Assembly (NCBI RefSeq): GCF_025961205.1
Contig: NZ_JAOQNH010000001.1
Span: forward strand, 1,946,001-2,010,000
Direction: 5' to 3'
DNA: 64,000 nucleotides
Origin: Azospirillum fermentarium
Lineage (GTDB): Bacteria > Pseudomonadota > Alphaproteobacteria > Azospirillales > Azospirillaceae
Below are positions 33,178 to 43,155 of this stretch, one piece after another. A model generated the notes under the pieces. The model saw only the letters and a list, made by a program, of their open reading frames with translations. It searched no databases and had not been told where the DNA came from. Numbering within the stretch: position 1 is the stretch's first letter; the number at the start of each line of letters is the position of its first letter. Made by a program: the position numbers and the translations under genes.

Positions 33178-35319
33178 ATGCCGCGCACAACGCCTCTGAG
33201 CGAAATTCGTAACATTGGCATCATCGCCCACGTCGATGCCGGTAAGACGACCACGACCGAGCGTATCCTGTACTACACGGGCCGCAAGCACACGATCGTG
33301 GACGTTCACGAGACCAAGGATCTGAAGTCGTCCACCACGACCGACTACCTTGAACAGGAACAGAAGCGCGGCATCACCATCCAGTCGGCAGCGGTGTCCT
33401 GCTTCTGGAAGGACAAGAAGATCAACGTCATCGACACCCCCGGCCACGTGGACTTCACCATCGAGGTGAACCGTTCGCTGCGTGTGCTCGACGGTGCCGT
33501 GGTGGTGTTCGACGGCGTGGCCGGCGTGGAGCCGCAGACCGAGACCAACTGGCGTCTGGCCGACAACTACAACGTGCCGCGTCTGTGCTACGTCAACAAG
33601 CTTGACCGCTCGGGCGCCAACTTCCGCCGCGCCGTGCAGATGATGAAGGACCGTCTGGGCGCCAACGCGGTTCCGATCATGGTTCCGATCGGGTCGGAAG
33701 ACGATTTCCGCGGCATGGTCGATCTGGTCGAGATGAAGGCCTATGTCTGGTTCTCGGAAGAGAAGGACTCGACCTGGGAAGTCTGGGACGTCAGCGACGA
33801 CATCGCCGACAAGCTGAACTTCACCAACCAGAACGACCGCGACATGCTGGCCGAAGTCCCCACGCTGCGCCAGGAGCTCCTGGACGCCGCGCTGATGATG
33901 GACGATGACGCCATGGAAGCGTACCTGGAAACCGGCGAGGATCCCTCGGTCGAGGTGCTGCGCGAATGCCTGCGCCGCGGCACGCTGAAGAGCACCCTGG
34001 TGCCGGTGCTCTGCGGCTCGTCCTACAAGAACAAGGGCGTGCAGCAGCTCCTGGACGCGGTTCTGTGGTACCTGCCGTCGCCGACGGAAGTGGACGCCAT
34101 CAAGACCGTGGACCCGGACGGCAACCCGAACGGCGAGCGCGCCTCGTCGGACGAAGAGCCCTTCGCCGCCCTGGCGTTCAAGGTCGTCAACGACCGCTTC
34201 GGTTCGCTGACCTTCGTGCGCGTCTACTCGGGCGTGGTCACCAAGGGCCAGTCGCTGCTGAACACCACCCGCGGCAAGCGCGAGCGCATCGGCCGCATCG
34301 TGGAAATGTTCGCCAAGGACACCAACGATCTGGACGAAGCCCGCGCCGGTGACATCGTCGCCTTCGTGTCGCTGGCCGAAACCGACACCGGTGACACCCT
34401 GTGCGACGCCACCGCCCCGGTGGTTCTGGAACGCATGCGCTTCCCCGAGCCGGTGATCTCGGTGTCGGTGGAGCCGAAGAACCGCAGCGACCAGGACAAG
34501 TTCTCCACCGCCCTGGGCAAGATGGTCCGCGCCGACCCGTCGCTGCGTCTGGAAACCGACAAGGACTCGGGCCAGACCATTCTGCGCGGCATGGGCGAAC
34601 TGCACCTGGAAGTCACGCTGGACCGTATGCGTACGGAATTCGGCGTGGAAGGCGTCATGGGCCGTCCGCAGGTGGCCTATCGTGAAGCCATCACCAAGCC
34701 GATCGAGCACACCTACACCCACAAGAAGCAGACCGGCGGTTCGGGCCAGTTCGCCGAAGTGAAGATCCGCTTCGAGCCGCTGGAGCGGGGCGAAGGCTAC
34801 AAGTTCCAGGACAAGATCGTCGGTGGCACGGTTCCGCGCGAATACATCCCCAGCGTGGACAAGGGCCTGCAGATGCAGAAGGAAGACGGCGTGCTCGCCG
34901 GCTATCCGACGGTGGACTTCTCCGCCTCCCTGACCGACGGTAAGTACCACGACGTCGACTCGAACGCGCTCACGTTCGAAATCGCCGCCAAGGCCTGCTT
35001 CCGTGAAGCCATGCGTCTGGCCGGCCCGGTCCTGCTGGAACCGGTGATGAAGGTCGAGGTGGTGATCCCCGACGAATATCTGGGCGACGTCATCGGCGAC
35101 CTGAACCGCCGCCGCGGCACCGTCCTGGGCCAGCTGGAGCGCGGCAACAACATCGCCGTGGAAGCCCACGTTCCGCTGTCGGAAATGTTCGGCTACATCG
35201 GCGAACTGCGCGGCATGACCTCGGGCCGTGGTTCGTACACCATGGAGTTCTCGCACTACGATCCGGTGCCGAAGAACGTGGCCGACGAAGTCATCGCCAA
35301 GAGCGGCAAGGCGGCCTGA
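33178..35319 (+). CDS. fusA: elongation factor G paralogue
   Basis: A 713-residue translational GTPase with all five EF-G domains. G1 is AHVDAGKTT (18-26), G3 DTPGHVDF, G4 NKLD and the switch I end RGITI. The ribosome-contacting domain IV is intact ([20 protein letters not shown]) and the end is [14 protein letters not shown]. It drives tRNA-mRNA translocation or, as a paralogue, ribosome recycling or stress translation. It is not in a str operon: no rpsL, rpsG or tuf is adjacent. Switch I is about five residues longer than in canonical EF-G ([19 protein letters not shown] against VHDGAATMDWMEQE). Codon use is strongly selected, with many CGT, GAA and AAG. ATG at 33178 has CGGAG 7 bases upstream. 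Confidence 0.93.
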   Translation: MPRTTPLSEIRNIGIIAHVDAGKTTTTERILYYTGRKHTIVDVHETKDLKSSTTTDYLEQEQKRGITIQSAAVSCFWKDKKINVIDTPGHVDFTIEVNRSLRVLDGAVVVFDGVAGVEPQTETNWRLADNYNVPRLCYVNKLDRSGANFRRAVQMMKDRLGANAVPIMVPIGSEDDFRGMVDLVEMKAYVWFSEEKDSTWEVWDVSDDIADKLNFTNQNDRDMLAEVPTLRQELLDAALMMDDDAMEAYLETGEDPSVEVLRECLRRGTLKSTLVPVLCGSSYKNKGVQQLLDAVLWYLPSPTEVDAIKTVDPDGNPNGERASSDEEPFAALAFKVVNDRFGSLTFVRVYSGVVTKGQSLLNTTRGKRERIGRIVEMFAKDTNDLDEARAGDIVAFVSLAETDTGDTLCDATAPVVLERMRFPEPVISVSVEPKNRSDQDKFSTALGKMVRADPSLRLETDKDSGQTILRGMGELHLEVTLDRMRTEFGVEGVMGRPQVAYREAITKPIEHTYTHKKQTGGSGQFAEVKIRFEPLERGEGYKFQDKIVGGTVPREYIPSVDKGLQMQKEDGVLAGYPTVDFSASLTDGKYHDVDSNALTFEIAAKACFREAMRLAGPVLLEPVMKVEVVIPDEYLGDVIGDLNRRRGTVLGQLERGNNIAVEAHVPLSEMFGYIGELRGMTSGRGSYTMEFSHYDPVPKNVADEVIAKSGKAA

Positions 35320-35351
35320 GCCGTCCCCCTCTGACGCGGACTGTCTGCGGG

Positions 35352-35386
35352 AAAAGCCCCGGTGGAAACACCGGGGCTTTTTCTTT
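35352..35386 (+). terminator. intrinsic terminator after EF-G
   Basis: AAAAGCCCCGGTG (35352-35364) pairs perfectly with CACCGGGGCTTTT (35369-35381) around a GAAA tetraloop, continuing TTCTTT. It sits 33 bases after the EF-G stop. Confidence 0.92.
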
Positions 35387-35564
35387 GCCCGAACGTTTGG
35401 GGAGGGGATGGGCGCAATTCTGCTCACGGAGGGTGTGGTCCTAGGTCTGAGGGCGTAGGACCGGCGTGCAAAAGAGATAGTTAAGGATCAATTAACCCGG
35501 TCATGAAACGGTGTGCCTGCCTAAAGTTGATGGGTTGGCCTGACACTCCTGCACGGGTGGTTCC

Positions 35565-36929
35565 ATGGCGTTCTCTTCTGCGGTGATCGGGATGGTGCTG
35601 GTGGCCGTGGCGGCGGCGGTTCTGGCTGCTGCGGCAATGGCTGCGTGGCAGCAGATGCGGATGAGCCGGTGCCGGTGCGTGACCGGCATTCTTGACAGCT
35701 CCACCGACGGGGTGTTCGCGGTGGACCAGGATTGGCACCTGACCTACATGAACGACCGGGCGCGCGTGCTGTTGAATGCGCCCTACGCGCCCGAGGGCAA
35801 GGGGCTGTGGGATGTGGTGTCCGACGCGGTGACCGTGGGGTTCGGCCCGGCGTGCCGTCAGGCCATGGAACAGCAGGAACTGGTGGAAAGCGCGGTGTTT
35901 CATCCCCCGCTGGAAGCGTGGTTCGCGGTCTGTGCCTATCCCATTCCCAACGGGCTTGCCGTGACCTTCCGCGACATCACCGCCGGCAAACGGCGCGAGG
36001 CGGAGCGCGAGCGGGTGCCGGCCCCCGATCCCGAGCCGATCCCCCATCTGGAAGATGTGCCGCTGGCCGGTCTGATGGAAAAGGCTGCTGCCGTCCACCA
36101 GGCGTCGGTCGAGGGCCGCGGTCTGGCATGGCAGCCGGGCCAGACGGTGGACGGCACGGTCATGGTGCGCAGCGACCGTGCGCTGCTGCTGCGGATGATC
36201 GGCGGGGTGATCGGCACGGCGATGCGCCAATCTCCCGGCGGCGCCGTTGGCCTGGGTTGCCGCATCAGCCCACGGGCGGTGCAGATCGTGGTTCGCAGCA
36301 CGGCCACCTTTCCGCCGGGCGAAACCGGGCTGGAGGCTGTCCTTCCTCTGTCACGCCGGCTCAACCATCCGGTGGATGTGATGCCGGCGGTGGGGCAGGG
36401 GATGGAGTGGACCATCACCGTCCCCCGCGGACAGGAAGTGCCCTCGCCCTCCGTGAGGCTCCCCCAGCCTCCCGTCCGGGCCGCTGCGGCCGCCGTTGCC
36501 GGCCTGGGGCAGCCGCCGCAGAAAGCCCGGCCGTCTGCCCCCTCCAAGGCGGGGCGGAACGGGGGCCGCTGCATCCTGCTGGTGGATGACGATCCCATCG
36601 TGCTGATGGGGCTGGAGGCGGTGCTGAGCGATTGGGGGTACGAGATCGTGACCGCCGCCTCCGCCGATCAGGCCATGGAGCGGCTGGCTTCCGGCGGGCA
36701 GCAGCCCGACATCGTGATGGCCGACTACCAGCTTCGCAACAACCGGGTGGGGACCGAGGTGGTGTCGCGGGTGCGCGAACGGTTCGGCCCGGTTCCCGGC
36801 GTCATCCTGACCGGGGAAACCGGGGGAACCTGTCTGGCGGAGGCCGAGGCCATGGGGCTGGCCGTGATGGTCAAGCCGGTCACTCCCCAGCAGCTCGCCG
36901 CCGCTCTGGGGGCGATTCCCGCACCGTGA
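35565..36929 (+). CDS. PAS / degenerate kinase / receiver protein
   Basis: A 454-residue protein. An N-terminal membrane helix (about 8-30, Val/Ala-rich) is followed by a PAS domain (GILDSSTDGVFAVDQDW to LAVTFRDITAG), a segment of about 130 residues that looks like a decayed ATPase domain, a Pro/Ala linker, and a C-terminal receiver (ILLVDDDPIVLMG, IVMADYQLRN with the phosphoacceptor Asp, VMVKPVTP). No H-box is present, and the expected N-box (usually LxNLxxNAxRYT) reads RMIGGVIGTAMRQS, without the Mg-binding Asn. Kinase activity is therefore unlikely, and it may act as a phosphate sink or scaffold. Its last 50 bases overlap the convergent cyclopropane synthase gene. Confidence 0.75.
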   Translation: MAFSSAVIGMVLVAVAAAVLAAAAMAAWQQMRMSRCRCVTGILDSSTDGVFAVDQDWHLTYMNDRARVLLNAPYAPEGKGLWDVVSDAVTVGFGPACRQAMEQQELVESAVFHPPLEAWFAVCAYPIPNGLAVTFRDITAGKRREAERERVPAPDPEPIPHLEDVPLAGLMEKAAAVHQASVEGRGLAWQPGQTVDGTVMVRSDRALLLRMIGGVIGTAMRQSPGGAVGLGCRISPRAVQIVVRSTATFPPGETGLEAVLPLSRRLNHPVDVMPAVGQGMEWTITVPRGQEVPSPSVRLPQPPVRAAAAAVAGLGQPPQKARPSAPSKAGRNGGRCILLVDDDPIVLMGLEAVLSDWGYEIVTAASADQAMERLASGGQQPDIVMADYQLRNNRVGTEVVSRVRERFGPVPGVILTGETGGTCLAEAEAMGLAVMVKPVTPQQLAAALGAIPAP

Positions 36930-38124
36930 CCGTCAGGGCGCGTTCGGTGTCCAGCATATAGTCGCGGGTCAGCGGCACCGCCCCCGGCGACCGGCTCAAC
37001 TGGATCTGGAACACCATGTGACCCTGATAGCGGAAGGCGATTTCGGCCCCCGCCAGATAAAACTCCCACATACGGCAAAAGCGTTCGTCGTACAGCGCCG
37101 CCGCCTCGGCCCACCGGGCCCGGAAGCGTTCGCGCCAGTGGCGCAGGGTTTCGGCGTAATGCAGGCGCAGGATCTCCACATCGGTGGCCCACAGCCCGGT
37201 GCGCTCCACATGGGGCAGCACCTCCGACAGGGCGGGGGAATAGCCGCCGGGGAAGATGTACTTGCGGAACCACGGGTTGGTCGATCCGGGACCGTCGCTG
37301 CGCCCGATGGAATGCACCAGCGCCACCCCGTCATCCTCCAGCCGGTCGCGCAGGCCGGCAAAGAAGGCCCCATAGTGGGGCACGCCCACATGCTCGAACA
37401 TGCCCACCGACACGATGCGGTCGAACCGCCCGGTCAGCGTGCGGTAATCGCACAGCTCGAACCGCACGCGGTCCTGCAGCCCGGCTTCATCCGCCCGCCG
37501 CCGGGCGACGGCAAGCTGTTCGTGCGACAGGGTGATGCCCAGGACCTCGGCCCCGGTGTCCCGCGCCAGCGTCAGCGCCATGCCGCCCCAGCCGCAGCCG
37601 ATGTCGAGCACCCGGTGTCCGGGGCGCAGCAGCAGCTTGGCCGCGATGTGGCGTTTCTTGGCCGCCTGTGCCTCCTCCAGCGTGGTGTCGGGGGTGGGGA
37701 AGTACGCGCACGAATACTGCATGTCCGGGTCGAGGAACAGGCGGTAGAGATCCTCCGACAGATCGTAATGGTGGGCGACATTGCGGCGCGAGCGGGCCAG
37801 CGGGTTGGTCTGGTGCAGCCGCCGGGCGATGGGTTCCAGCCACGAGGCCACCCGCCCCAGCATCCCCTGGACCTCCGATCCCGACGACAGGATCGCCAGC
37901 AGGTCGTAAAGCCGCCCGTCGTCCACGGTCAGCCGCCCGTCCATATAGGCTTCGCCGAACACCAGCCGCGGGCGGAGCACCAGATCCCGGTGCAGGGCCG
38001 GGTCGTGCAGGCGTAAAGTGACGTGGGGATCCCCACGCCCCAGGTGATGGGCGTGGCCGTGACCGTCGATCAGGGTGATGGAGCCGGCCGTGACCGCCGG
38101 TGCCAGCAAACGCGCGAGCAGCAT
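36880..38124 (-). CDS. cfa: cyclopropane-fatty-acyl-phospholipid synthase family methyltransferase
   Basis: A 414-residue SAM-dependent enzyme. The N-terminal ~110 residues resemble the lipid-binding part of CFA synthases (FGEAYMDGRLTVDDGRLYDL), then NVAHHYDLSEDLYRLFLDPD and MQYSCAYF, the SAM motif VLDIGCGWGG, ITLSHEQ, SVGMFEHVG and PGGYSPALSEVLP. Such enzymes add a methylene group across double bonds of membrane phospholipid acyl chains, stabilising membranes in stationary phase or acid. The sequence matches the family well, including the catalytic YSCAYF and EHVG regions. It is a single gene; its 3' end overlaps the convergent receiver protein gene by 50 bases. Confidence 0.88.
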   Translation of the reverse strand: MLLARLLAPAVTAGSITLIDGHGHAHHLGRGDPHVTLRLHDPALHRDLVLRPRLVFGEAYMDGRLTVDDGRLYDLLAILSSGSEVQGMLGRVASWLEPIARRLHQTNPLARSRRNVAHHYDLSEDLYRLFLDPDMQYSCAYFPTPDTTLEEAQAAKKRHIAAKLLLRPGHRVLDIGCGWGGMALTLARDTGAEVLGITLSHEQLAVARRRADEAGLQDRVRFELCDYRTLTGRFDRIVSVGMFEHVGVPHYGAFFAGLRDRLEDDGVALVHSIGRSDGPGSTNPWFRKYIFPGGYSPALSEVLPHVERTGLWATDVEILRLHYAETLRHWRERFRARWAEAAALYDERFCRMWEFYLAGAEIAFRYQGHMVFQIQLSRSPGAVPLTRDYMLDTERALTVTVRESPPERRRAAGE

Positions 38125-38230
38125 CCCGCATCCTCCGCCGCATCAGGGACAGATTGGAATCGTCCGAAGGCTATCATGCGGTGCGGCGGGCAGCGTGGCG
38201 CGAAAGGAGTACCCCAAATGCGGACATACC

Positions 38231-38263
38231 AAAGGCCGCCACACCCCGGAGGGGTGGGCGGCC
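38231..38263 (-). terminator. probable terminator of the ribosomal protein operon
   Basis: GGCCGCC-A-CACCCC (38234-38247) pairs with GGGGTGGGCGGCC (38251-38263), a 13-bp stem with one bulged A and a GGA loop. On the minus strand it is followed by TTTGG, a short T tract. It lies 40 bases past the L9 stop. Confidence 0.55.
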
Positions 38264-38302
38264 CTGGCATGACGAGCCGTCGAGGACGCGAAGGGCCTGA
38301 AA

Positions 38303-38872
38303 TCAGGCTTCTTCGGTGGTTTCCTCGTCGGCGGTCTCTTCGGCTTCATCAGCCGCTTCTTCTTCTTCTTCCAGCAGGTCGGCGGCGGTGACCATGGCGC
38401 CGCGCTGGGCCTGAAGCTCGGCTTCTTCCAGGGTGCGGGCCACGTTGACGGTCACGGTGACGCTGACTTCGGGGTGCAGGACCAGACGCACCGGGAACAG
38501 GCCCAGGGTCTTGATCGGCTGCTCGATGGCGACCTGCTTGCGGTCCACGATGTAGCCGGCGGCGGTCAGCGCCTCCGACACGTCGCGGTTGGCGACCGAA
38601 CCGTACAGAACGCCGGTTTCGGCGGCCTGGCGGGTGATCACCACCGACACCTTGTCCATCTTCGCCGCGACGACTTCGGCGTCCTTGCGGCGCTCCAGGT
38701 TCACGGCTTCCAGGTGGGCGCGCTGCTTTTCGAAGACGGCCAGGTTCGCCTTGGTGGCGCGCATGGCCTTCTTCTGCGGCAGCAGGTAGTTGCGGGCGTA
38801 GCCGGGCTTAACCTTGACCACCTGGCCCATCTGGCCGAGCTTCTCGACCCGTTCCAACAGAATAACTTCCAT
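38303..38872 (-). CDS. rplI: 50S ribosomal protein L9
   Basis: A 189-residue L9. The N-terminal domain begins [19 protein letters not shown] and contains [16 protein letters not shown], the L9 signature, followed by the long connecting helix and the C-terminal rRNA-binding domain. The last ~25 residues form a highly acidic tail ([19 protein letters not shown]). ATG at 38872 uses GAGGACGAG as its ribosome site and overlaps the stop of the DUF2232 gene by one base (TGATG). It is the final gene of the rpsF-rpsR-DUF2232-rplI operon. Confidence 0.96.
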   Translation of the reverse strand: MEVILLERVEKLGQMGQVVKVKPGYARNYLLPQKKAMRATKANLAVFEKQRAHLEAVNLERRKDAEVVAAKMDKVSVVITRQAAETGVLYGSVANRDVSEALTAAGYIVDRKQVAIEQPIKTLGLFPVRLVLHPEVSVTVTVNVARTLEEAELQAQRGAMVTAADLLEEEEEAADEAEETADEETTEEA

Positions 38873-39852
38873 CACTCGTCCTCCTGATCGGGTTTCCGGG
38901 CGGCGAGCCGCGCGCGAAACCCCATCCATTGCTCGATCATGCCCAGGCCGACCAGAAAGGGGATCGGCCATCCAATCAGAAACACGAACAGGTACACTGC
39001 CACCAACAGGGCGGTCGATGCCTTCTGCCGCCGGGCCACCGCATGGACGACGGCCAGACCGGCGAACAGGAACGGCACGCCCAGAACCAGCGCCACCGTC
39101 AGGGCGGCAAATCCCGGCGTTCCGTCCAGCAGCACCGCACCGGCGCAGGCCAGCGACAAGGCCAGGGCCGACCAGTGCGGCAGGGTGAAGTCCACCATCC
39201 GCATGGACGGACGGCGGTTCAGCCCGAACCGCGACAGCAGCCCCTGGGCCAGCGTGCCGTTGACCACCGTCATCAGCAGCCACGAGATCACCACCAGACC
39301 GGGCATGGCCGGTGCGATCCACATGGCGTCCGGTCCCAGCGCGTCGGCCTGCCCGGGGGCGACCAGAAGCGCCATCCGGCTCAACGCCTGACGGATCACC
39401 CCTTCCAGCCCGCCGGGCTCGCCCATCGCCATCACCATGGCAATGGCAACCCCGCCCAGACCGACACCGGCGAGAACCAGCATCAGCCGGCCTGGCGGAT
39501 ACCATTCCAGCCCGCCATCGGGGGCGGTGCGGGCCAGCAGCGACTGGCGCACCACCACGAGGGCGGGCAGGGCCGAGGTGATCAGGAAGCCCAGTGTCGC
39601 CACCAGCCCCCCGGTCTCCTCCTGCATCAGCAGCGTCACCAGCATCGTGCCGATGATGGAAGCCAGCACGGCCGCGGCGGTTCCCTGCCACAGACCGGCG
39701 GCCATCAGCGGCAACGGCGCCAGATAGCCCAGAATCAGCGCACCGAACCCGCCCAGCAGCACCGCGGCGTAAAAGAGCGCCGCGAGGATGCCGCTGCCGA
39801 AGGCGACGGTCAGGCCGGGGGGAAGCTTTCCACCCATGGCATTCCGTTCCAT
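38872..39852 (-). CDS. DUF2232 multispanning membrane protein
   Basis: A 326-residue hydrophobic protein with about eight predicted membrane segments (for example [40 protein letters not shown] and the C-terminal [20 protein letters not shown]). It belongs to the DUF2232/YybS-like family, related to small-molecule transport S-components, and this position between rpsR and rplI is conserved in alphaproteobacteria. Its function is unknown. The start is MERN at 39852 or MGGK at 39837; neither has a decisive ribosome site. Confidence 0.8.
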   Translation of the reverse strand: MERNAMGGKLPPGLTVAFGSGILAALFYAAVLLGGFGALILGYLAPLPLMAAGLWQGTAAAVLASIIGTMLVTLLMQEETGGLVATLGFLITSALPALVVVRQSLLARTAPDGGLEWYPPGRLMLVLAGVGLGGVAIAMVMAMGEPGGLEGVIRQALSRMALLVAPGQADALGPDAMWIAPAMPGLVVISWLLMTVVNGTLAQGLLSRFGLNRRPSMRMVDFTLPHWSALALSLACAGAVLLDGTPGFAALTVALVLGVPFLFAGLAVVHAVARRQKASTALLVAVYLFVFLIGWPIPFLVGLGMIEQWMGFRARLAARKPDQEDE

Positions 39853-39904
39853 ATGCGTCTTCGGGGTGCGTCTTCGGATGGTGTTACCTGTTCTGCCGTC
39901 CTGC

Positions 39905-40174
39905 TTACTTCACGATGTAAGGCAGGAGCGCCAGGAACCGGGCGCGCTTAATGGCGCGGGCCAGCTCACGCTGCTTCTTGGTGGACACCGCGGTGATGCG
40001 GCTCGGCACGATCTTGCCGCGCTCGGAAATGAAGCGCGACAGGAGCTTGACGTCCTTGTAGTCGATCGCCGGAGCATTGGCGCCCGAGAACGGGCAGGTC
40101 TTGCGGCGGCGGAAGAACGGACGGCGGGGACCGCCGCTGCGGGCGGGGGCGCCAGTGGTCTGCTTGTCGCTCAT
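39905..40174 (-). CDS. rpsR: 30S ribosomal protein S18
   Basis: An 89-residue S18. Core motifs are [51 protein letters not shown] and [12 protein letters not shown]18 pairs with S6 in the 30S platform. The start codon follows the TAA of rpsF immediately, with no intergenic base, as in many alphaproteobacteria. Confidence 0.97.
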   Translation of the reverse strand: MSDKQTTGAPARSGGPRRPFFRRRKTCPFSGANAPAIDYKDVKLLSRFISERGKIVPSRITAVSTKKQRELARAIKRARFLALLPYIVK

Positions 40175-40621
40175 TTACGCGGACTCCCCTTCGGAGGCGA
40201 TGGCGGCGGGGGCTTCGGAACGGCGGGGGCCACGGGGGCCACGGTCGTCAAAACGGCGGGGACCGCGTTCACCGCGCTCACCGCGTTCACCACGCTCGCC
40301 GCGGTTCTGCAGCATCACCGACTGGCCGGGGTCCAGCTTTTCGATGCGCACGGTCATGTAGCGAAGGATGTCTTCGCTGATGCTCATGTTGCGCTCCATC
40401 TCGGCGACGGCGGCGGCCGGCGCATCGATGTGCAGCATGAGGTAATGACCCTTGCGGTTCTTCTTGATCTTGTAGGCCAGCGTCTTCAGGCCCCAGTATT
40501 CGGTCTTGGCGACCTGTCCGCCGTTGTCGCGGACGATCTGGGCGAAGGTCTCGCCGAGCTGTTCGGCCTGCGCGGCCGAGATATCCTGGCGCGCGATGAG
40601 CACGCTCTCGTACAAAGCCAT
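40175..40621 (-). CDS. rpsF: 30S ribosomal protein S6
   Basis: A 148-residue S6 starting [15 protein letters not shown], with [20 protein letters not shown] and [10 protein letters not shown] as core strands. The ATG at 40621 has GGGGAG six bases upstream; the frame is open to 40795 but that extension is not S6. The C-terminal ~40 residues are an extension with four tandem GER repeats ([16 protein letters not shown]) and a [12 protein letters not shown] run. First gene of the ribosomal operon, divergent from fabD. Confidence 0.96.
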   Translation of the reverse strand: MALYESVLIARQDISAAQAEQLGETFAQIVRDNGGQVAKTEYWGLKTLAYKIKKNRKGHYLMLHIDAPAAAVAEMERNMSISEDILRYMTVRIEKLDPGQSVMLQNRGERGERGERGERGPRRFDDRGPRGPRRSEAPAAIASEGESA

Positions 40622-40956
40622 TCGACTCCCCATGGCTGTTTCGTGGCCCGGCGCTGTGCCTTCCACCATTGGAACGGTCAGCCGCCCGGACCTAGCCGGC
40701 GGCACAAAGAATGTGTCGGGTCCGCCGGCAAGGAGCTTGTGAAGCCGCGCAGTATGCACAGGCGGCGCGTGCGGGCAAGGAATTTCCCGCCCCAATCGGC
40801 CTGAAAACAGCCGAATTCATCCTTTTTCGCACGGTGAACCGCGCAACGTCCCTTGACTTGGGAAAAGGGCAGGGTATGACTGTCGCCCAATTCGCGCGGA
40901 AACGACAGGTCCGGGCCGGACCCGCCGCGCCGACACAAGACAGGTGAACCAAGCGT
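40622..40956. other. 335-base divergent promoter region between rpsF and fabD
   Basis: No gene is seen. On the plus strand a promoter-like pair lies at 40853-40880. On the minus strand, TTGCCC (40778-40773) and TACTGC (40754-40749), 18 bases apart, could serve rpsF but are weak. The rest is an rpsF leader of about 120 bases. Confidence 0.5.
40853..40880 (+). promoter_or_regulatory. probable promoter of the fab operon
   Basis: TTGACT (40853-40858), 16-base spacer, TATGAC (40875-40880), 77 bases before the fabD ATG. Confidence 0.45.
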
Positions 40957-41904
40957 ATGAGCAGGGCGTTCGTCTTCCCCGGCCAGGGCAGCCAGGCCGT
41001 CGGTATGGGCCGCGAACTGGCCGAAGCCTTCGAGGTGGCGCGGCACACCTTTGAAGAAGTGGACGACGCGCTGAATCAGCGGCTGTCCCGCCTGATGTTC
41101 GAAGGGCCGGATCAGGACCTGACCCTCACCGAGAACGCCCAGCCGGCCCTGATGGCCGTGTCGGTGGCGGTGATGCGGGTGCTGGCCCAGCAGGGCGGGG
41201 TCGATCTCGCCAAGCACGCCATGTTCGTCGCCGGCCATTCGCTGGGTGAATATTCGGCGCTGTGCGCTGCCGGGGCCTTTTCGCTGGCCGACACCGCGCG
41301 CCTGCTGAAGCTGCGCGGGCAGGCCATGCAGAAGGCGGTGCCGGTGGGCAAGGGCGCCATGGCAGCATTGCTGGGTGCCGATCTGGAACAGGCCCAGGCC
41401 ATCGCCGCCGACGCCGCCCAGGGCGAGGTATGCGCGTGTGCCAACGACAACGCGCCGGGGCAGGTGGTGGTGTCGGGGGATGCCGACGCCGTGGACCGCG
41501 CCATCGTGCTGGCGTCGGAGCGCGGGCTGAAGCGCTGCATCCGGCTGCCGGTCAGCGCGCCGTTCCATTGCGCCCTGATGCAGCCCGCCGCCGACGCCAT
41601 GGCCGCGGCGCTGGAGACGGTGGCCGTCACCGCGCCGGTGGTGCCGGTGGTATCCAACGTCACCGCGTCCGCCGTCAGCGACCCCGCCGAGATCCGCCGG
41701 CTGCTGGTGGAGCAGGTGACCGGCATGGTCCGCTGGCGCGAAGGCGTGCTGTTCATGAAGGAGCAGGGCGTGACCGCGCTGGTGGAGGCCGGGGCCGGCA
41801 AGGTGCTGGCCGGGCTTGCCAAGCGAATCGACAAGAGCGTGTCGGCGGTGTCGGTGCAGACCCCGGCGGACGTCGAGTCGTTCCTGAACGCCTTCAACGC
41901 CTGA
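40957..41904 (+). CDS. fabD: malonyl-CoA:ACP transacylase
   Basis: A 315-residue FabD. FVFPGQGSQAVGMG opens the protein; the nucleophile is Ser95 in VAGHSLGEYSALCAAGAF; the conserved Arg lies in LLKLRGQAMQ; the second catalytic residue is His in SAPFHCALMQPA. It loads malonyl units onto acyl carrier protein for fatty acid synthesis. ATG at 40957 follows ACAGGTGA. First gene of fabD-fabG-acpP-fabF-mltG. Confidence 0.96.
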   Translation: MSRAFVFPGQGSQAVGMGRELAEAFEVARHTFEEVDDALNQRLSRLMFEGPDQDLTLTENAQPALMAVSVAVMRVLAQQGGVDLAKHAMFVAGHSLGEYSALCAAGAFSLADTARLLKLRGQAMQKAVPVGKGAMAALLGADLEQAQAIAADAAQGEVCACANDNAPGQVVVSGDADAVDRAIVLASERGLKRCIRLPVSAPFHCALMQPAADAMAAALETVAVTAPVVPVVSNVTASAVSDPAEIRRLLVEQVTGMVRWREGVLFMKEQGVTALVEAGAGKVLAGLAKRIDKSVSAVSVQTPADVESFLNAFNA

Positions 41905-41939
41905 TCCCCTGCCCGCGACCACAGAGATAGAGTGATCCC

Positions 41940-42680
41940 ATGTTCGATCTGACCGGCAAGACCGCTCTCGTCACCGGGGCTTCGGGTGGCATCGGTGCGT
42001 CCATCGCCCGCGCGCTCCACGCCCAGGGCGCCACCGTCGCCCTGTCGGGCACGCGGGTCGATCCGCTGAACGCGCTGGCCGCCGAACTGGGCGAGCGCAC
42101 GGTGGTGGTGCCCGCCAACCTGTCGGACGCCGCCTCCACCGAGCAGCTTGCCAAGGACGCCGAGGCGGCGCTGGGCGGGCGGATCGACATTCTGGTCAAC
42201 AACGCCGGCCTGACCCGCGACCAGCTGGCGCTGCGCATGAAGGACGAGGACTGGCAGGCGGTGCTGGACGTCAACCTGTCCGCCGCCTTCCGCCTGTCGC
42301 GCGCGGTGATGCGGGGCATGATGAAGCGCCGGTTCGGCCGCATCATCGCCATCACCTCGGTCGTCGGCGTCACCGGCAATCCGGGGCAGGCCAATTATGC
42401 CGCCTCCAAGGCCGGTCTGATCGGCATGTCCAAGGCGCTGGCCGCGGAGGTCGCGTCGCGCGGCATCACCGTCAACTGTGTTGCACCGGGCTTCATCACC
42501 TCGGCCATGACCGAGGCGCTGAACGGTGAGCAGAAAGACAAGATTCTCAATGGGATTCCCGCCGGCCGCATGGGCGACCCGGCGGAGATCGCCGCCGGGG
42601 TGGTTTTCCTGGCGAGCAACGAGGCCGCTTACGTCACCGGTCAGACGCTGCACATCAACGGCGGCATGGCGATGATCTGA
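41940..42680 (+). CDS. fabG: 3-oxoacyl-ACP reductase
   Basis: A 246-residue SDR of the FabG type: [14 protein letters not shown] at the N-terminus, [34 protein letters not shown] with the catalytic Ser, Tyr and Lys, and [14 protein letters not shown]. It reduces beta-ketoacyl-ACP with NADPH. It follows fabD by 35 bases with GAGTGATCCC before the ATG. Confidence 0.95.
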   Translation: MFDLTGKTALVTGASGGIGASIARALHAQGATVALSGTRVDPLNALAAELGERTVVVPANLSDAASTEQLAKDAEAALGGRIDILVNNAGLTRDQLALRMKDEDWQAVLDVNLSAAFRLSRAVMRGMMKRRFGRIIAITSVVGVTGNPGQANYAASKAGLIGMSKALAAEVASRGITVNCVAPGFITSAMTEALNGEQKDKILNGIPAGRMGDPAEIAAGVVFLASNEAAYVTGQTLHINGGMAMI

Positions 42681-42886
42681 GCAAGGGCCTGCGCCCAACG
42701 GCGGGCGGGGCCGGGCGCCGGGGCGGTTCGCGCCGACGCTGGTCAAGCACGCCGAAATGTGTTATCGGACGGGGCTTTCGCGGCATCGCGACACGCACGC
42801 CGAGGCGTGGCCGCTCCGGCAGAGGTGCCGGACGGTTTCCCGAGCGGATTTCCAAAACGGTTTCAAGGAACTGGAAGGTCAAAGAA

Positions 42887-43120
42887 ATGAGTGACATCGC
42901 CGAGCGTGTGAAGAAGATCGTCGTCGAGCATCTGGGCGTCGATGCCGACCAGGTGACCGAAAACGCGGCCTTCATCGATGATCTGGGTGCCGACAGCCTG
43001 GACACCGTGGAACTGGTGATGGCCTTCGAAGAGGAATTCGGCTGCGAAATTCCCGACGACGCCGCGGAAAAGATCCTGACGGTGAAGGACGCCATCGCTT
43101 TCATCCAGGCGCACACCTGA
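42887..43120 (+). CDS. acpP: acyl carrier protein
   Basis: A 77-residue acidic ACP. The 4'-phosphopantetheine attachment is Ser37 in [20 protein letters not shown]. It begins [18 protein letters not shown], the typical proteobacterial N-terminus. GGAAGG lies 8 bases before the ATG. The 206 bases between fabG and acpP suggest an extra promoter for this abundant protein, though I see no strong consensus there. Confidence 0.97.
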   Translation: MSDIAERVKKIVVEHLGVDADQVTENAAFIDDLGADSLDTVELVMAFEEEFGCEIPDDAAEKILTVKDAIAFIQAHT

Positions 43121-43155
43121 TCGGGTTTGCGCGCCTGAAAGCGTCGCATCGGGAA

